Part shown: positions 27,302 to 36,528 of the stretch, piece after piece
Position numbering within the stretch: position 1 is the first letter of the stretch
Layout: each line of letters begins with the position of its first letter
Origin: Acetobacteroides hydrogenigenes
GTDB lineage: Bacteria > Bacteroidota > Bacteroidia > Bacteroidales > ZOR0009
Assembly (NCBI RefSeq): GCF_004340205.1
Contig: NZ_SLWB01000001.1
Location: forward strand, 620,001-684,000
Direction: 5' to 3'
DNA length: 64,000 nucleotides
Notes under the pieces: model-generated
Told to the model about the DNA's origin: nothing
The model's input: the letters and a program-made list of their open reading frames with translations, nothing else
Databases searched by the model: none
Translations under genes and position numbers: made by a program

Positions 27302-28180
27302 TTAATAGTGAATTTCGTCCGATTTTAATCGAAGGAACTTACTTACTGCAAAGTAAGTGCAAATAAAGTTTATTACAACACCAATGCCAATGATTGCACC
27401 GAACAACACAATGATCCATTGGATATTATTAAGATAAATTACATCTCCAACCTCCTCTTTGGCCAAGAAGTACAGGCCAACAAGTAGCATTACAGCGAAC
27501 AGACCTGCATAAAGGCCATGAGCAACGCCTCGAAGCAGAAATGGTCGACGAATAAAGTTCGAAGTTGCCCCAACCAACTTCATGGTGTTTATAATTTGCC
27601 TACGGGCATACACGGCTAGCCTAATTGTATTGTTGATCAGCACTAATGAAACAAAAAGAAGAAGACCTGCAAATACCATAATTATAAGGCTCACCTTTTT
27701 TACGTTTGCATTTATAGCCTCTACCAGATTATCCTGAAACACTACTTCCTGAACCTGTGGCATTTGCTCTATATCAGCACGAACCCTTTTCAGATTTGCA
27801 TCTATAAGATACTGCGCCTTGAGCTGCACTGTTATCGAGGCAGGCAACGGATTTTTCCCGAGAAAGGTTACAAAATCTTCGCCCAACTCCTGCGAAAACT
27901 GCTGAGCCGCTTCGCTCTTCGTTGTCAGCTTGGTGTCAAAAACATAGGGTTTGCTTTTCAACGACTTGTTGAAAAGGTTAACCTCAGCATCCGACAAGTT
28001 TTCGTTCAAAAAGATGTTAAACCCAACAGTCTCCCTAACGTTATCGGAAAGCTGCTTGGCGTTTAGCATTATCATTCCCATAGTGCCTAGGAGAAATAGC
28101 ACCAGCGTTACGCTCACTATCGACGACAGGTAGGAGTTGCGGATGCCTCTTCGAATAGATTTAGTTTCGCTTTTAACCAT
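27302..28180 (-). CDS. ftsX: Cell division permease-like protein FtsX
   Basis: 292 residues with the FtsX layout: an N-terminal helix (about 22-42), an extracytoplasmic domain to about 165, then three helices (about 172-192, 222-245, 262-285). FtsX partners with the ATPase FtsE to control cell-wall hydrolases at the septum. ftsE is not in the window. The start overlaps the end of the YfhO-family gene by 8 bases. Conserved Bacteroidota order: ftsX, DUF3098, uppP, truB, queA. Confidence 0.92.
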   Translation of the reverse strand: MVKSETKSIRRGIRNSYLSSIVSVTLVLFLLGTMGMIMLNAKQLSDNVRETVGFNIFLNENLSDAEVNLFNKSLKSKPYVFDTKLTTKSEAAQQFSQELGEDFVTFLGKNPLPASITVQLKAQYLIDANLKRVRADIEQMPQVQEVVFQDNLVEAINANVKKVSLIIMVFAGLLLFVSLVLINNTIRLAVYARRQIINTMKLVGATSNFIRRPFLLRGVAHGLYAGLFAVMLLVGLYFLAKEEVGDVIYLNNIQWIIVLFGAIIGIGVVINFICTYFAVSKFLRLKSDEIHY

Positions 28181-30635
28181 TAGTTTTGCTATCTAGTTTT
28201 TGTGCACGAAATATCTTAGAAAGTTCGTATCCAATTAGCCCAAATGCCAACAGCAGGATAGATAAAGAGCAGAACAAGTCGACAGTTTTGCCAACCTTAA
28301 ACATTTTTGGCTCGAACTTAAACTCTATAGTATTTTCTCCGGCGGGGACAACCATCGCCCTAAGCACATAGTTTGCACGTAGGTGTGATGCTGGTTTCCC
28401 ATTAACATATGCATTCCAGCCTTTACTATAGTATATTTCAGAGAAAACGGCCAACTGCGCCGATTTATTGTCCGATTTGTAGGTTAGGTGATTTGGTTCG
28501 TACTTGGTAAGTTCTATTCGAGCAGTGGTGTCTGCATTTGAAATAAAGCCATTAAGCTCTTTCTCAAATCGCTTATCAACAATAGCCATACGGCGAGGTT
28601 CAAACCCTTTTAACGCTTCAATTTCTACGTCGGCATTAGGCACAAGCTTAACGGAATTCACGAACCAAGCATTACCAAGAGCACCTGGATTTTGCTGAGC
28701 TTCGGGCGCTTGTGTTTGCTGGTTAGGTACAATAATATACTTGGTGTTAAGCATATTAAATGCAGCCATATTATTTTGAGACAGGTGGAAATCGATAAGT
28801 TCTTGGTAGCGACGCATCTTGGCCCCATGATACCCCCCAATAGACTTGTGAAAGTAAGAGGTTGATGCATCGTTGAAAGGGCTTACAGTAAGGTTTAACA
28901 CCCTGTAATTACCAGGATCTTTCATTATTTGAAGATCGGCAGGCGATGGAGCAAATGGTACCTGAGCCTGCATCTCGGGAACCCAATTATCCTTATTTAG
29001 GTAGCGATGGTTAACCGGAACCATATCCACCAGAATAAGTCCGCCAAGGGCGAGCATAAAGTAAACGGGCTTTATCTTTTTTGCAATAAACAGCCATGCT
29101 AAGCCAGCCGAAAGAGCAACAAAAATTAGCGTTCTCCAAGCATCAGCCGATAGCAGCGCAGCTCTATCAGCAGACATTGCAGAGGCAAGCATGTTTAACG
29201 CCTCCTGAGGCAACATTTGTCGATCGTTATCCGATATGAAGCTAAACAGAGAACCACCCATTAGCACAAAGAATAGGGCGACACCACCTGCAATACCCAA
29301 AGCCCATTTTAGACCTTTCATTGCCTGTTCCTTTTCTGCTTCTCCATTAACCATCTTCTTTAAGCCAAGCAACGCAACAATTGGGATGGTGATTTCGGCA
29401 ATAACCAGAATCATCGAAACAGTACGGAACTTGTTATACATTGGCACATACTTAAGGAAGAACTCGGAAAACGCCAAAAAGTTGCTTCCCCACGCAAGCA
29501 AGATAGAAAGTACTGTTACGCTTACAAGCCACCAGCGCGTTACCCCTCCTACAAGAAATAGCCCTAGCACAAAGAAGAATATAACCACAGCGCCTATGTA
29601 TACAGGCCCCGAGGTGCTAGGCTGCGATCCCCAGTACGAAGGAATTTGGGTAGCAATCTCGGCAGGCTGCCCCATTGCAGTTAGCGTCTTTGCTGTTTCT
29701 CCATCGGGCTTAAGACCAATAGTAGAAGAACCTCCCATTAGGTTTGGAATAAAAAGGTCGAACGTTTCGGCAATGCCATAGCTCCAGCTTAGCGCATAAT
29801 CTTTATCGAGACCCGATGTTTTATTTTCAGCATTATGGGTTAGCTCGCTCTTCCCTCGAATGGAGTCTTTCCCGTAATCCCAAACTAAGTAGAGGTGCGA
29901 GAAGTTTGCACCTATGCCCAACACCAACGCAATTCCAAGTGCTGCAGATACCTTTACGAAATGCTTCATGATCTTTTCGCGATACGAACGAATCGCCTCG
30001 GCGAGTATAAAGAAGAAGATGACAAATGCCCCATAGTACGTTATCTGTGGATGTCCAGCATAGAGTTCCAACCCAAGAAACAGTCCGGCCAACGCAACAC
30101 CCAGCCATAGCTTCTTACGGTACGCTAGAATTATGCTTCCGATAAGAGGAACGAGGTAGGCAATGGCTATCATTTTTGAGTTATGACCAACTGCTATTAT
30201 AATAAAGTAGTACGACGAAAGAGAAAGAGCCAGCGAACCTATAACACCCAACCAAGGATTCATCCCCAAGGCAAGCATCAGGATGTAGCTCCCCAGCAGC
30301 ATTATGAACAAAAAACTGGCTGGTCGCGAATGGCCTAGTTGAAGGAAACCATCTACATAGCGAATATAGTTGGTTTTGTACACCGTAGATATTAGGTACG
30401 ATGGCATTCCCCCAAACATGCTGTTGGTCCAAAGGGCCTCTTCTCCCGTTCGATCACGATAATCGTTTAGCTCCTTGGACATTCCCTGAAATTGCTGATT
30501 ATCGCTCTGCTGCAGCTGCATTCCCTGTAGCTGTGGCGAAAACAGGACATATGATAACCCCAAGAAAAATAGAATTGCCGCAACATGGGGCAACGATTTC
30601 TTCAAAAATGGATGCATTGGCTCTTTTCTTTTCAA
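28173..30635 (-). CDS. YfhO-family multi-spanning membrane protein
   Basis: 820 residues with a dozen or more hydrophobic helices in the first 560 residues and a soluble extracytoplasmic region at about 570-780, followed by a final helix (about 785-805). The family is distantly related to glycosyltransferase-C membrane enzymes, and some members glycosylate lipoteichoic acid in Firmicutes. In Bacteroidota the substrate is unknown. The large loop carrying SYWGSQPSTSGPVYIGA and NKFRTVSM is family-typical. It is the first gene of the leftward operon and overlaps ftsX. Confidence 0.85.
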   Translation of the reverse strand: MKRKEPMHPFLKKSLPHVAAILFFLGLSYVLFSPQLQGMQLQQSDNQQFQGMSKELNDYRDRTGEEALWTNSMFGGMPSYLISTVYKTNYIRYVDGFLQLGHSRPASFLFIMLLGSYILMLALGMNPWLGVIGSLALSLSSYYFIIIAVGHNSKMIAIAYLVPLIGSIILAYRKKLWLGVALAGLFLGLELYAGHPQITYYGAFVIFFFILAEAIRSYREKIMKHFVKVSAALGIALVLGIGANFSHLYLVWDYGKDSIRGKSELTHNAENKTSGLDKDYALSWSYGIAETFDLFIPNLMGGSSTIGLKPDGETAKTLTAMGQPAEIATQIPSYWGSQPSTSGPVYIGAVVIFFFVLGLFLVGGVTRWWLVSVTVLSILLAWGSNFLAFSEFFLKYVPMYNKFRTVSMILVIAEITIPIVALLGLKKMVNGEAEKEQAMKGLKWALGIAGGVALFFVLMGGSLFSFISDNDRQMLPQEALNMLASAMSADRAALLSADAWRTLIFVALSAGLAWLFIAKKIKPVYFMLALGGLILVDMVPVNHRYLNKDNWVPEMQAQVPFAPSPADLQIMKDPGNYRVLNLTVSPFNDASTSYFHKSIGGYHGAKMRRYQELIDFHLSQNNMAAFNMLNTKYIIVPNQQTQAPEAQQNPGALGNAWFVNSVKLVPNADVEIEALKGFEPRRMAIVDKRFEKELNGFISNADTTARIELTKYEPNHLTYKSDNKSAQLAVFSEIYYSKGWNAYVNGKPASHLRANYVLRAMVVPAGENTIEFKFEPKMFKVGKTVDLFCSLSILLLAFGLIGYELSKIFRAQKLDSKTNG

Positions 30636-30737
30636 TTATATTTTGGCCGATGGGCTCCCTTTGGATTCCATCCTAACAACTAATCCGTAAAAGTAAAAAA
30701 CATTTCGCTTTATGCCGATGGATTTGGCGTAAAACCT

Positions 30738-31811
30738 CTAAAACCGTTCTATCTCCTGTGCTACTACAGCCGAAGCCTTACCATTTCCATAAAGGTCGAT
30801 GCTAAAATTGTAGCTGCGCTGCATCGAGCGGCGGTAGGCATCCACCAATTTATCAGTATCGGAGCCTACTAGGGTGTTAAACCCATGTTCAACCAGCTCT
30901 ACCCACTCGGTTTGTTCGCGAGCGGTAACACAAGGCTTTCCAAAGAAAAAAGCCTCCTTTTGCACGCCTCCGCTATCGGTAACCACAAGAGCACAATGCT
31001 TCAGCAGCTCTACCATATCGAAGTATCCCACGGGCTCGATAATGGTAAACTCGGGAACAATACCTTGTGCAGCAAGAATACCTCGGGTGCGAGGATGCAG
31101 CGGAACAATAACCCTACGCTCTTGGTTAATGATGTTTAGTCCATCAACAATAGCACGCAACTTAGCAGGGTCGTCGGTATTTTCCTGACGATGAATGGTG
31201 GCTAGCACAAAACCCTCTTCAACACCAAGCGATGCTATAACCTTCGACTTTTCGGCCGAACGTGCCGCATAAAAAATAGCAGCATCCTGCATCACATCGC
31301 CATTCTTGACGATCTTTATCCCGTAATGGTCGAATCCTTCCTTTTTTAAATTATCGATGGCAGCATCCGTAGGACAAAAAAGTAGGCTCGATATTCTATC
31401 CGTAAGAATTCGGTTAATTTCTTCGGGCATCATCATGTTAAAGGAGCGTAAACCTGCCTCGACATGGATAATTGGTATATGCAGCTTAGATGCGGCAATG
31501 GCCCCGGCTAGCGTCGAGTTGGTATCGCCATAAACCATCAGCCCATCGGGCTTTTCGTACAGAAGAACATCCTCTATCTTCTCTATCATACGCCCGGTCA
31601 TAGCTCCATGGCTAAGGCTGTGGATATCGAGCATATAGTCGGGCTTAGGAATCTCCATCTCCTGGAAAAACACATCCGACATGTTTTTATCAAAATGTTG
31701 TCCAGTATGAACAATCACCTCCTTAATGCTCGTCTGAGCGATTGCTCGAGATACGGCTGCTGCCTTTACGAATTGTGGGCGAGCCCCCACTATAGTAACG
31801 ATTTTTTTCAT
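30738..31811 (-). CDS. wecB: UDP-N-acetylglucosamine 2-epimerase (non-hydrolysing)
   Basis: Interconverts UDP-GlcNAc and UDP-ManNAc for surface polysaccharide synthesis. It has 357 residues. Conserved features are VGARPQFVKAAAVSRA at the start, VYGDTNSTLAGAIAA, HVEAGLRSFNMMMPEE, and TDSGGVQKEAFFFGKPC in the nucleotide-binding half. It lies next to a glycosyltransferase gene, separated by a gap edged by heptamer-repeat arms. Confidence 0.95.
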   Translation of the reverse strand: MKKIVTIVGARPQFVKAAAVSRAIAQTSIKEVIVHTGQHFDKNMSDVFFQEMEIPKPDYMLDIHSLSHGAMTGRMIEKIEDVLLYEKPDGLMVYGDTNSTLAGAIAASKLHIPIIHVEAGLRSFNMMMPEEINRILTDRISSLLFCPTDAAIDNLKKEGFDHYGIKIVKNGDVMQDAAIFYAARSAEKSKVIASLGVEEGFVLATIHRQENTDDPAKLRAIVDGLNIINQERRVIVPLHPRTRGILAAQGIVPEFTIIEPVGYFDMVELLKHCALVVTDSGGVQKEAFFFGKPCVTAREQTEWVELVEHGFNTLVGSDTDKLVDAYRRSMQRSYNFSIDLYGNGKASAVVAQEIERF

Positions 31812-31822
31812 ACAAAATTTAG

Positions 31823-31957
31823 TATTGAGATATTAGATTTTAGACGTTAGAGTTCCCCTTCGCAAAACAAATCGAAACAAATCGGAAAGCCTAAAGAAAA
31901 TCTACTCTTTCCGTTGGCAGTCATCTAATATCTAACATCTAATGTCTAAAGTCTACA
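31823..31957. repeat. Facing heptamer-repeat arms between wecB and glycosyltransferase
   Basis: The left arm (31823-31850) is four 7-bp units of type ANNTTAG (ATATTAG, ATTTTAG, ACGTTAG after a degenerate TATTGAG). The right arm (31923-31957) is five units of type CTAANNT (CTAATAT, CTAACAT, CTAATGT, CTAAAGT, then CTACATC), the reverse complement of the left. About 70 bp lie between. The glycosyltransferase stop codon lies inside the right arm. Confidence 0.88.
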
Positions 31958-33268
31958 TCCAACCACCTCATCCAACACCTTTGCCATTTGGGCGGTGAGG
32001 TTGCGGCGCGAAAATTGGCTAGCTCCCGACGATGCGTTGCGGCAATCGCCTTGTTCCTTAAATTGCCTATAGAGCACTTCAATACTTTGGGCTAACGTAT
32101 CGGCATCCCCGAAGTCGGAGCACGAGCCGGCACCTGTACTTCGAAGCACGGCAGCCACCTCGCCATCGGTTGGGCCAATAGCCACCACCGGACGACCTGT
32201 TGCCAAGTATTCGAAGAACTTTCCTGTTAGTATACCCTTTGCGTTGGGAGTATTATTCACCAGCAAAAGCAACGCTCGCGACTGTAGCTGCTGCTTCACC
32301 GCCTCGGCATGTGGCAAATAGTCTATAAAGTTGACGTTAGCATCTAGCCCGTACTTGGCTATCATCTGGCGAACGGAAACATCAACCTTGCCCACCAGCT
32401 TAAGCTGAAAATCACGGGCAAAATCCTCATTCTTTTTCACCAACAACGACATGGCCTTCCAAAGCGATTCGGGATTACGCGACGGAGGTATTGTCCCAAT
32501 ATGCGAAAGGGTAAACAACTCGTCGAGCGTTATGCCATCCTGCTTAAAGTCGTCCTCGTCGTAGCCATTAGTTATGGTTACTGCTCGCTTCGCCCCCATT
32601 CGAAGGTAATCGTCTCTATCCTGCTTGGTAACGGTAACCACATAGTCGGCATTACGAACAACCCTCCTCTCCATGCTATGGTGACGCCAGTCGGCCAGCT
32701 TGGTTAACATCAAATCCTTATAAAAGTCGATATTTGTCCAAGGATCGCGAAAATCGGCAACCCAAGGAGTCCCAAGTTTACGCTTTAACCCCAATGCAAT
32801 CATATGCATGGTATGCGGTGGCCCTGTAGATATGATCACATCCACCGGATGATCCTTCAGGTACTGTGTAAGGTACTTTACAGATGGCTTTATCCAAAAG
32901 CAGCGAGCATCAGGAATAAAGAAGTTTCCCCGAATCCAAACGCCCAACTTTTGGGTAAACTTTGGGTTCCCACTTTCTGAAAGAAATCCTGTATTAATTT
33001 TTTCTTTAGAGTTTCCGCCAACCATCTTTTTGTACAGATGGTACGGTTCCCATATCTCAGTACGTATCTCCTCTACCCCCTCCGGAATGTCGTTTGCCAG
33101 CGTAGGATCGTAAACCGGCATTTCGCCGTTAGCGGCTGTGTAAACCACAGGTTCGTAGCCGTATTCGCGAAGATACTTCACGAACTTCAGCCAACGCTGC
33201 ACCCCGGCACCACCGCTCGGTGGCCAGTAGTAGGTAAGAACAAGTGCTCGTTTTAAACCCATTAGCAT
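31946..33268 (-). CDS. Glycosyltransferase, GT-B fold (family 4-like)
   Basis: 440 residues. The N-terminus RALVLTYYWPPSGGAGVQRW and the C-terminal nucleotide-sugar-site region TGKFFEYLATGRPVVAIGP mark a GT4-type glycosyltransferase. Donor and acceptor are unknown. Neighbouring wecB suggests a surface polysaccharide or cell-envelope glycan that uses ManNAc-type sugars, which is inference. The first ATG at 33268 or the one at 33262 may be used. The last codons fall inside a heptamer repeat, which may have replaced the original C-terminus. Confidence 0.85.
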   Translation of the reverse strand: MLMGLKRALVLTYYWPPSGGAGVQRWLKFVKYLREYGYEPVVYTAANGEMPVYDPTLANDIPEGVEEIRTEIWEPYHLYKKMVGGNSKEKINTGFLSESGNPKFTQKLGVWIRGNFFIPDARCFWIKPSVKYLTQYLKDHPVDVIISTGPPHTMHMIALGLKRKLGTPWVADFRDPWTNIDFYKDLMLTKLADWRHHSMERRVVRNADYVVTVTKQDRDDYLRMGAKRAVTITNGYDEDDFKQDGITLDELFTLSHIGTIPPSRNPESLWKAMSLLVKKNEDFARDFQLKLVGKVDVSVRQMIAKYGLDANVNFIDYLPHAEAVKQQLQSRALLLLVNNTPNAKGILTGKFFEYLATGRPVVAIGPTDGEVAAVLRSTGAGSCSDFGDADTLAQSIEVLYRQFKEQGDCRNASSGASQFSRRNLTAQMAKVLDEVVGCRL

Positions 33269-33317
33269 CTATTGCATTATGCTGCGAAGTTAGCATATAA
33301 TCCGTTTTTAACAGACT

Positions 33318-33351
33318 AAAAAGTTGCAACGCGCAGCTTATGCAACTTTTT
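33318..33351. terminator. Symmetric hairpin in a divergent gap
   Basis: AAAAAGTTGCA, a 12-base loop, then TGCAACTTTTT. T-runs follow on both strands. It lies 50 bases upstream of the glycosyltransferase start, between divergent genes. It could be a leader attenuator, an insulator or the end of a small RNA. Confidence 0.6.
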
Positions 33352-33556
33352 TATCCTAAAAATCACAAAAACACACTAAATATAAACAAACGCGCACCCT
33401 CAACCGTTTCTAGAATCAAGGCAATAAAACGCCTAAAGATCAATCGAGCTGCAACTTTACGAACAACCCCATCCGGTGGATACTAGCAAACCACTTAAAA
33501 GGGCGAATCCGAAAAGCAAAAAAGTAGGAGTCTAACCAACTAATGAAGTAACTATT

Positions 33557-35089
33557 ATGAGGAAGATTTTTTTATCATCGTTGCTAATATGCCTCCTTTC
33601 GGCATCTTTTGCACAGAATGCAGAGAACAGGTGGTCGATAGGTGTATTCGGTGGTAAAACAGAGTACAATGGCGATTGGGGCAACGCATTCCTTAAATTC
33701 AACAAGGCATTCTACCCAATCGGAGCAATATCGATCAACCGATACATTACTGGCTCTTTCGACCTAGGCATATTTGCCTCTTACGGCGAATATGGCTACA
33801 AAAAAGACAACACCCACAGCTTTTTTGGCACCAAATCCGATGCCAGCTTGCTGCTTACCTACAAGCTAGCCAATGGCTACATCTTTAACGAAAACGTCAG
33901 GCTTGCACCCTTCATCTCGGCTGGATTTGGCTTTGCACACCTCTCTGGCAATAGGATATGGAATGGGCGCGACTACATTGTTCCGGTAGGAGGCGGGATT
34001 AAGTTCAACATCTCGAAGCACGTTGCATTGCAGTACCAGCTCCTCTACCACTTTACCGACCAGGACAAGCGCGATGGCCGAGCCAACAACCATAACGAGC
34101 AGTTTGCCTCGCACGCACTTGGCATGGTTTTCAGCATTGGTAGCAACAAAAACAAGGACAACGACAACGATGGCGTAATTAACAAGCTAGATCTTTGTCC
34201 TGACGTCCCCGGCGTAATAAACCTATCAGGCTGCCCCGACTCCGACAACGATGGTATCATGGACTACGAAGACCAATGCCCTAACGTTAAAGGATTAGCC
34301 CAATTTCAGGGCTGCCCCGATACCGATGGCGATGGCATAAAGGATGCCGAGGATAAATGTCCAACCCTAAAAGGACTACCTCAATTCCAAGGTTGCCCCG
34401 ATAGCGACGAAGACGGGATTCAGGATTCCGAAGATAAGTGCCCAACCGTAAAAGGCATTGCCAAATTTAAAGGATGCCCCGACACCGACGACGATGGCAT
34501 TCAAGACTCCGAGGATAAATGTCCAACTATAAAAGGACTACCCCAGTACCAAGGCTGTCCCGACACCGATGGCGACGGAATCCCCGATCCTAAGGATAGA
34601 TGCCCAACCATACCAGGAGCTGTTGCGCTAAACGGCTGTCCAGACAAAGATGGCGATGGAATTCCGGACATCGACGACAAATGCCCAGACCAAGCCGGCA
34701 CTGCCGCCAACAAGGGCTGTCCAGAGATATCGGCAGCAGAAAAGCTCCTATTCGACAAGGCTCTCCGGGGTATCCAATTCGAAACTGGCAGGTCTACCAT
34801 CCTAACAGCCTCGTACCCCATAATCGACGAGATTGTTCGGATGCTAAGCAACAATAGCGCCTACAACCTCGAGATAAACGGCCACACCGACAACACGGGC
34901 AATGCCGAGCACAACCTAAAGCTCTCGCAGGATAGAGCCGAAGCGGTAAAACGGTACATCACCTCTAAAGGAATTTCGCCAGATCGAATTACAACCAGCG
35001 GGTTTGGCGATACCGAACCGGTTAGCAGCAACTACACGGCCAAAGGCCGAGCCCTAAATAGGCGCGTTGAATTTAAAGTCACATTTTAG
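33557..35089 (+). CDS. OmpA-family outer membrane protein with thrombospondin type 3 repeats
   Basis: 510 residues: signal peptide (1-19, LLSASFA), an N-terminal beta-barrel-like domain (about 20-195), seven or so calcium-binding TSP3 repeats (about 205-390) of the form CPDTDGDGIxDxEDKCP, each 27 residues, then a C-terminal OmpA domain (about 395-510) with NGHTDNTGN, LKLSQDRAEAVKRYI and GRALNRRVEF, which binds peptidoglycan. It links outer membrane to wall. The 81-bp DNA repeat at about 34171-34740 is explained by the protein. It is a stand-alone gene ending at a strong hairpin. Confidence 0.92.
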   Translation: MRKIFLSSLLICLLSASFAQNAENRWSIGVFGGKTEYNGDWGNAFLKFNKAFYPIGAISINRYITGSFDLGIFASYGEYGYKKDNTHSFFGTKSDASLLLTYKLANGYIFNENVRLAPFISAGFGFAHLSGNRIWNGRDYIVPVGGGIKFNISKHVALQYQLLYHFTDQDKRDGRANNHNEQFASHALGMVFSIGSNKNKDNDNDGVINKLDLCPDVPGVINLSGCPDSDNDGIMDYEDQCPNVKGLAQFQGCPDTDGDGIKDAEDKCPTLKGLPQFQGCPDSDEDGIQDSEDKCPTVKGIAKFKGCPDTDDDGIQDSEDKCPTIKGLPQYQGCPDTDGDGIPDPKDRCPTIPGAVALNGCPDKDGDGIPDIDDKCPDQAGTAANKGCPEISAAEKLLFDKALRGIQFETGRSTILTASYPIIDEIVRMLSNNSAYNLEINGHTDNTGNAEHNLKLSQDRAEAVKRYITSKGISPDRITTSGFGDTEPVSSNYTAKGRALNRRVEFKVTF

Positions 35090-35110
35090 CATAGAAATAT
35101 CAACGTGCAT

Positions 35111-35160
35111 TAACGACGAGAAGGAGCACTCATTTTTTTGGTGCTCCTTCTCGTTGTTAT
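35111..35160 (+). terminator. Terminator after the OmpA gene
   Basis: ACGAGAAGGAGCAC (35116-35129) pairs with GTGCTCCTTCTCGT (35141-35154) around a T-rich loop. The flanks TAACG and GTTA extend it. It also faces the end of the tolC-type gene. Confidence 0.85.
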
Positions 35161-35196
35161 AGCATAAGAAGTATCTATGCTCTCTTCTTTCAAATG

Positions 35197-36528
35197 CTAG
35201 TAAAGACGTTCGCCCAATGCTACCTTCAACTTATATAAGCTATTGCAATAATCAATTCTAGCCTTTATTAGGTACAGCTGGCTCTCGGAAAGCGATGTTG
35301 TAGCATCAAGCAGATCGAGGTTTGTAATGGCTCCGGCTTTGTAGCTTTCCTCTGCCAGGTGAAGCGCCTTTTGAGCCTGCTGCTGTTGCATTTCAAACTG
35401 GATGATCTTCGACCGTGCGGCATCCACACCTAGATTTGCCTCCGCAACCTCGACTGATACGCTACGACGAATAGCTTCGGTTTCGTAACCGCTGCTAACT
35501 ACTGCTGTATGCGCAATAGTAGCATTGTTCGCCGTACGATTACCATCAAAAATGGGAATGCGGAAGGATAAGCCTACGACATAGTTCAGCTTAGGATCGT
35601 TTAGATAAGGAACGTAACCATTCTTTACCCCACCGTTTGCAAAAAATGAAAGTGATGGATTTTTCTGCAACTTCGCAAGTTTATACTTCATCTCTTCTAT
35701 TGTAGCCTTCTCGGAAGCTGCCTTTAACTCGTTTCGATTAGCAAAGGCATATTGGGCTAACGAATCGGAAGCAACATTTGCTTGATTTGCTGGAATACTC
35801 TTTGAAACGGCAATTGGACTTCCAACCTCACGTCCTAATAAGGTGTTTAGTACCGCTTGCTGAACTCCCAACGAGGTGATGATATCCGACCGTTGACTTT
35901 CGATGTTTGATATTCTCACCTTGGTTGTAAGGATCTCGTACTCCGTAGCCGATCCGGTTGCCTTCTTCTTAGACACAAAATCGAGATGGCTACGAAGCGT
36001 TCGCAGCTGCTCATCCTTAATGTCCTTGGACTTTTGAAGGTAAACCAAAGAGAGATAGGTTCCTACTACCGACGAAGCGATACGCTGCTTAGCCTGCTCT
36101 ATGGTAATTGCGGCCAAGTTCTTGCTTTGCATCTCGGCAGAGATGCCATTCTTGGTTTTACCAAAATCGTAAATAAGCTGATTAACGTTTACCCCTGCAT
36201 TGTAGCTGTTATCTGGAGCCATTTTGAACGATTTCCCTCCGAAGTCGATGCTCGGAACAGGTCCAATATGCGATACCGTTGCCACTCCATCTACAGTGGG
36301 AAGATAGTTCGATTTAGATAGCGCAATGCGCGCATCGGCTGCTTTCAGAGCCTCAGTGGCCTGTAAAACCGTTGGATGCGTATCAACAGCCTCCTTGATA
36401 GCCTGATCTATTGAGAGCGTATCGGCACTTTGAGCAACGGCACTTAAGTTTGTAATAGCAAGCAAGATTACAGCGATTACCCCTTTGGCTAGAGCGCTAC
36501 CCCCTTTGGCTATTTTTATTTTATTCAT
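35197..36528 (-). CDS. TolC-family outer membrane efflux protein
   Basis: 443 residues: signal peptide (about 1-33, ending LSAVAQ), then two OEP repeats of coiled-coil and beta segments with typical LSIDQAIKEAVDTHP, SYLPTVDGVATVSH, and EESYKAGAITNLDLLDATTSL. It forms the trimeric outer-membrane channel of the efflux system encoded upstream. Its start overlaps the MFS gene by 8 bases, so it is translationally coupled. Last gene of the tetR-emrA-emrB-tolC operon. Confidence 0.93.
   Translation of the reverse strand: MNKIKIAKGGSALAKGVIAVILLAITNLSAVAQSADTLSIDQAIKEAVDTHPTVLQATEALKAADARIALSKSNYLPTVDGVATVSHIGPVPSIDFGGKSFKMAPDNSYNAGVNVNQLIYDFGKTKNGISAEMQSKNLAAITIEQAKQRIASSVVGTYLSLVYLQKSKDIKDEQLRTLRSHLDFVSKKKATGSATEYEILTTKVRISNIESQRSDIITSLGVQQAVLNTLLGREVGSPIAVSKSIPANQANVASDSLAQYAFANRNELKAASEKATIEEMKYKLAKLQKNPSLSFFANGGVKNGYVPYLNDPKLNYVVGLSFRIPIFDGNRTANNATIAHTAVVSSGYETEAIRRSVSVEVAEANLGVDAARSKIIQFEMQQQQAQKALHLAEESYKAGAITNLDLLDATTSLSESQLYLIKARIDYCNSLYKLKVALGERLY

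Noticed and set aside
34171-34740. 81-bp DNA repeat as a non-coding satellite
   Set aside because: It is fully explained by the 27-residue TSP3 repeats of the OmpA-family protein.
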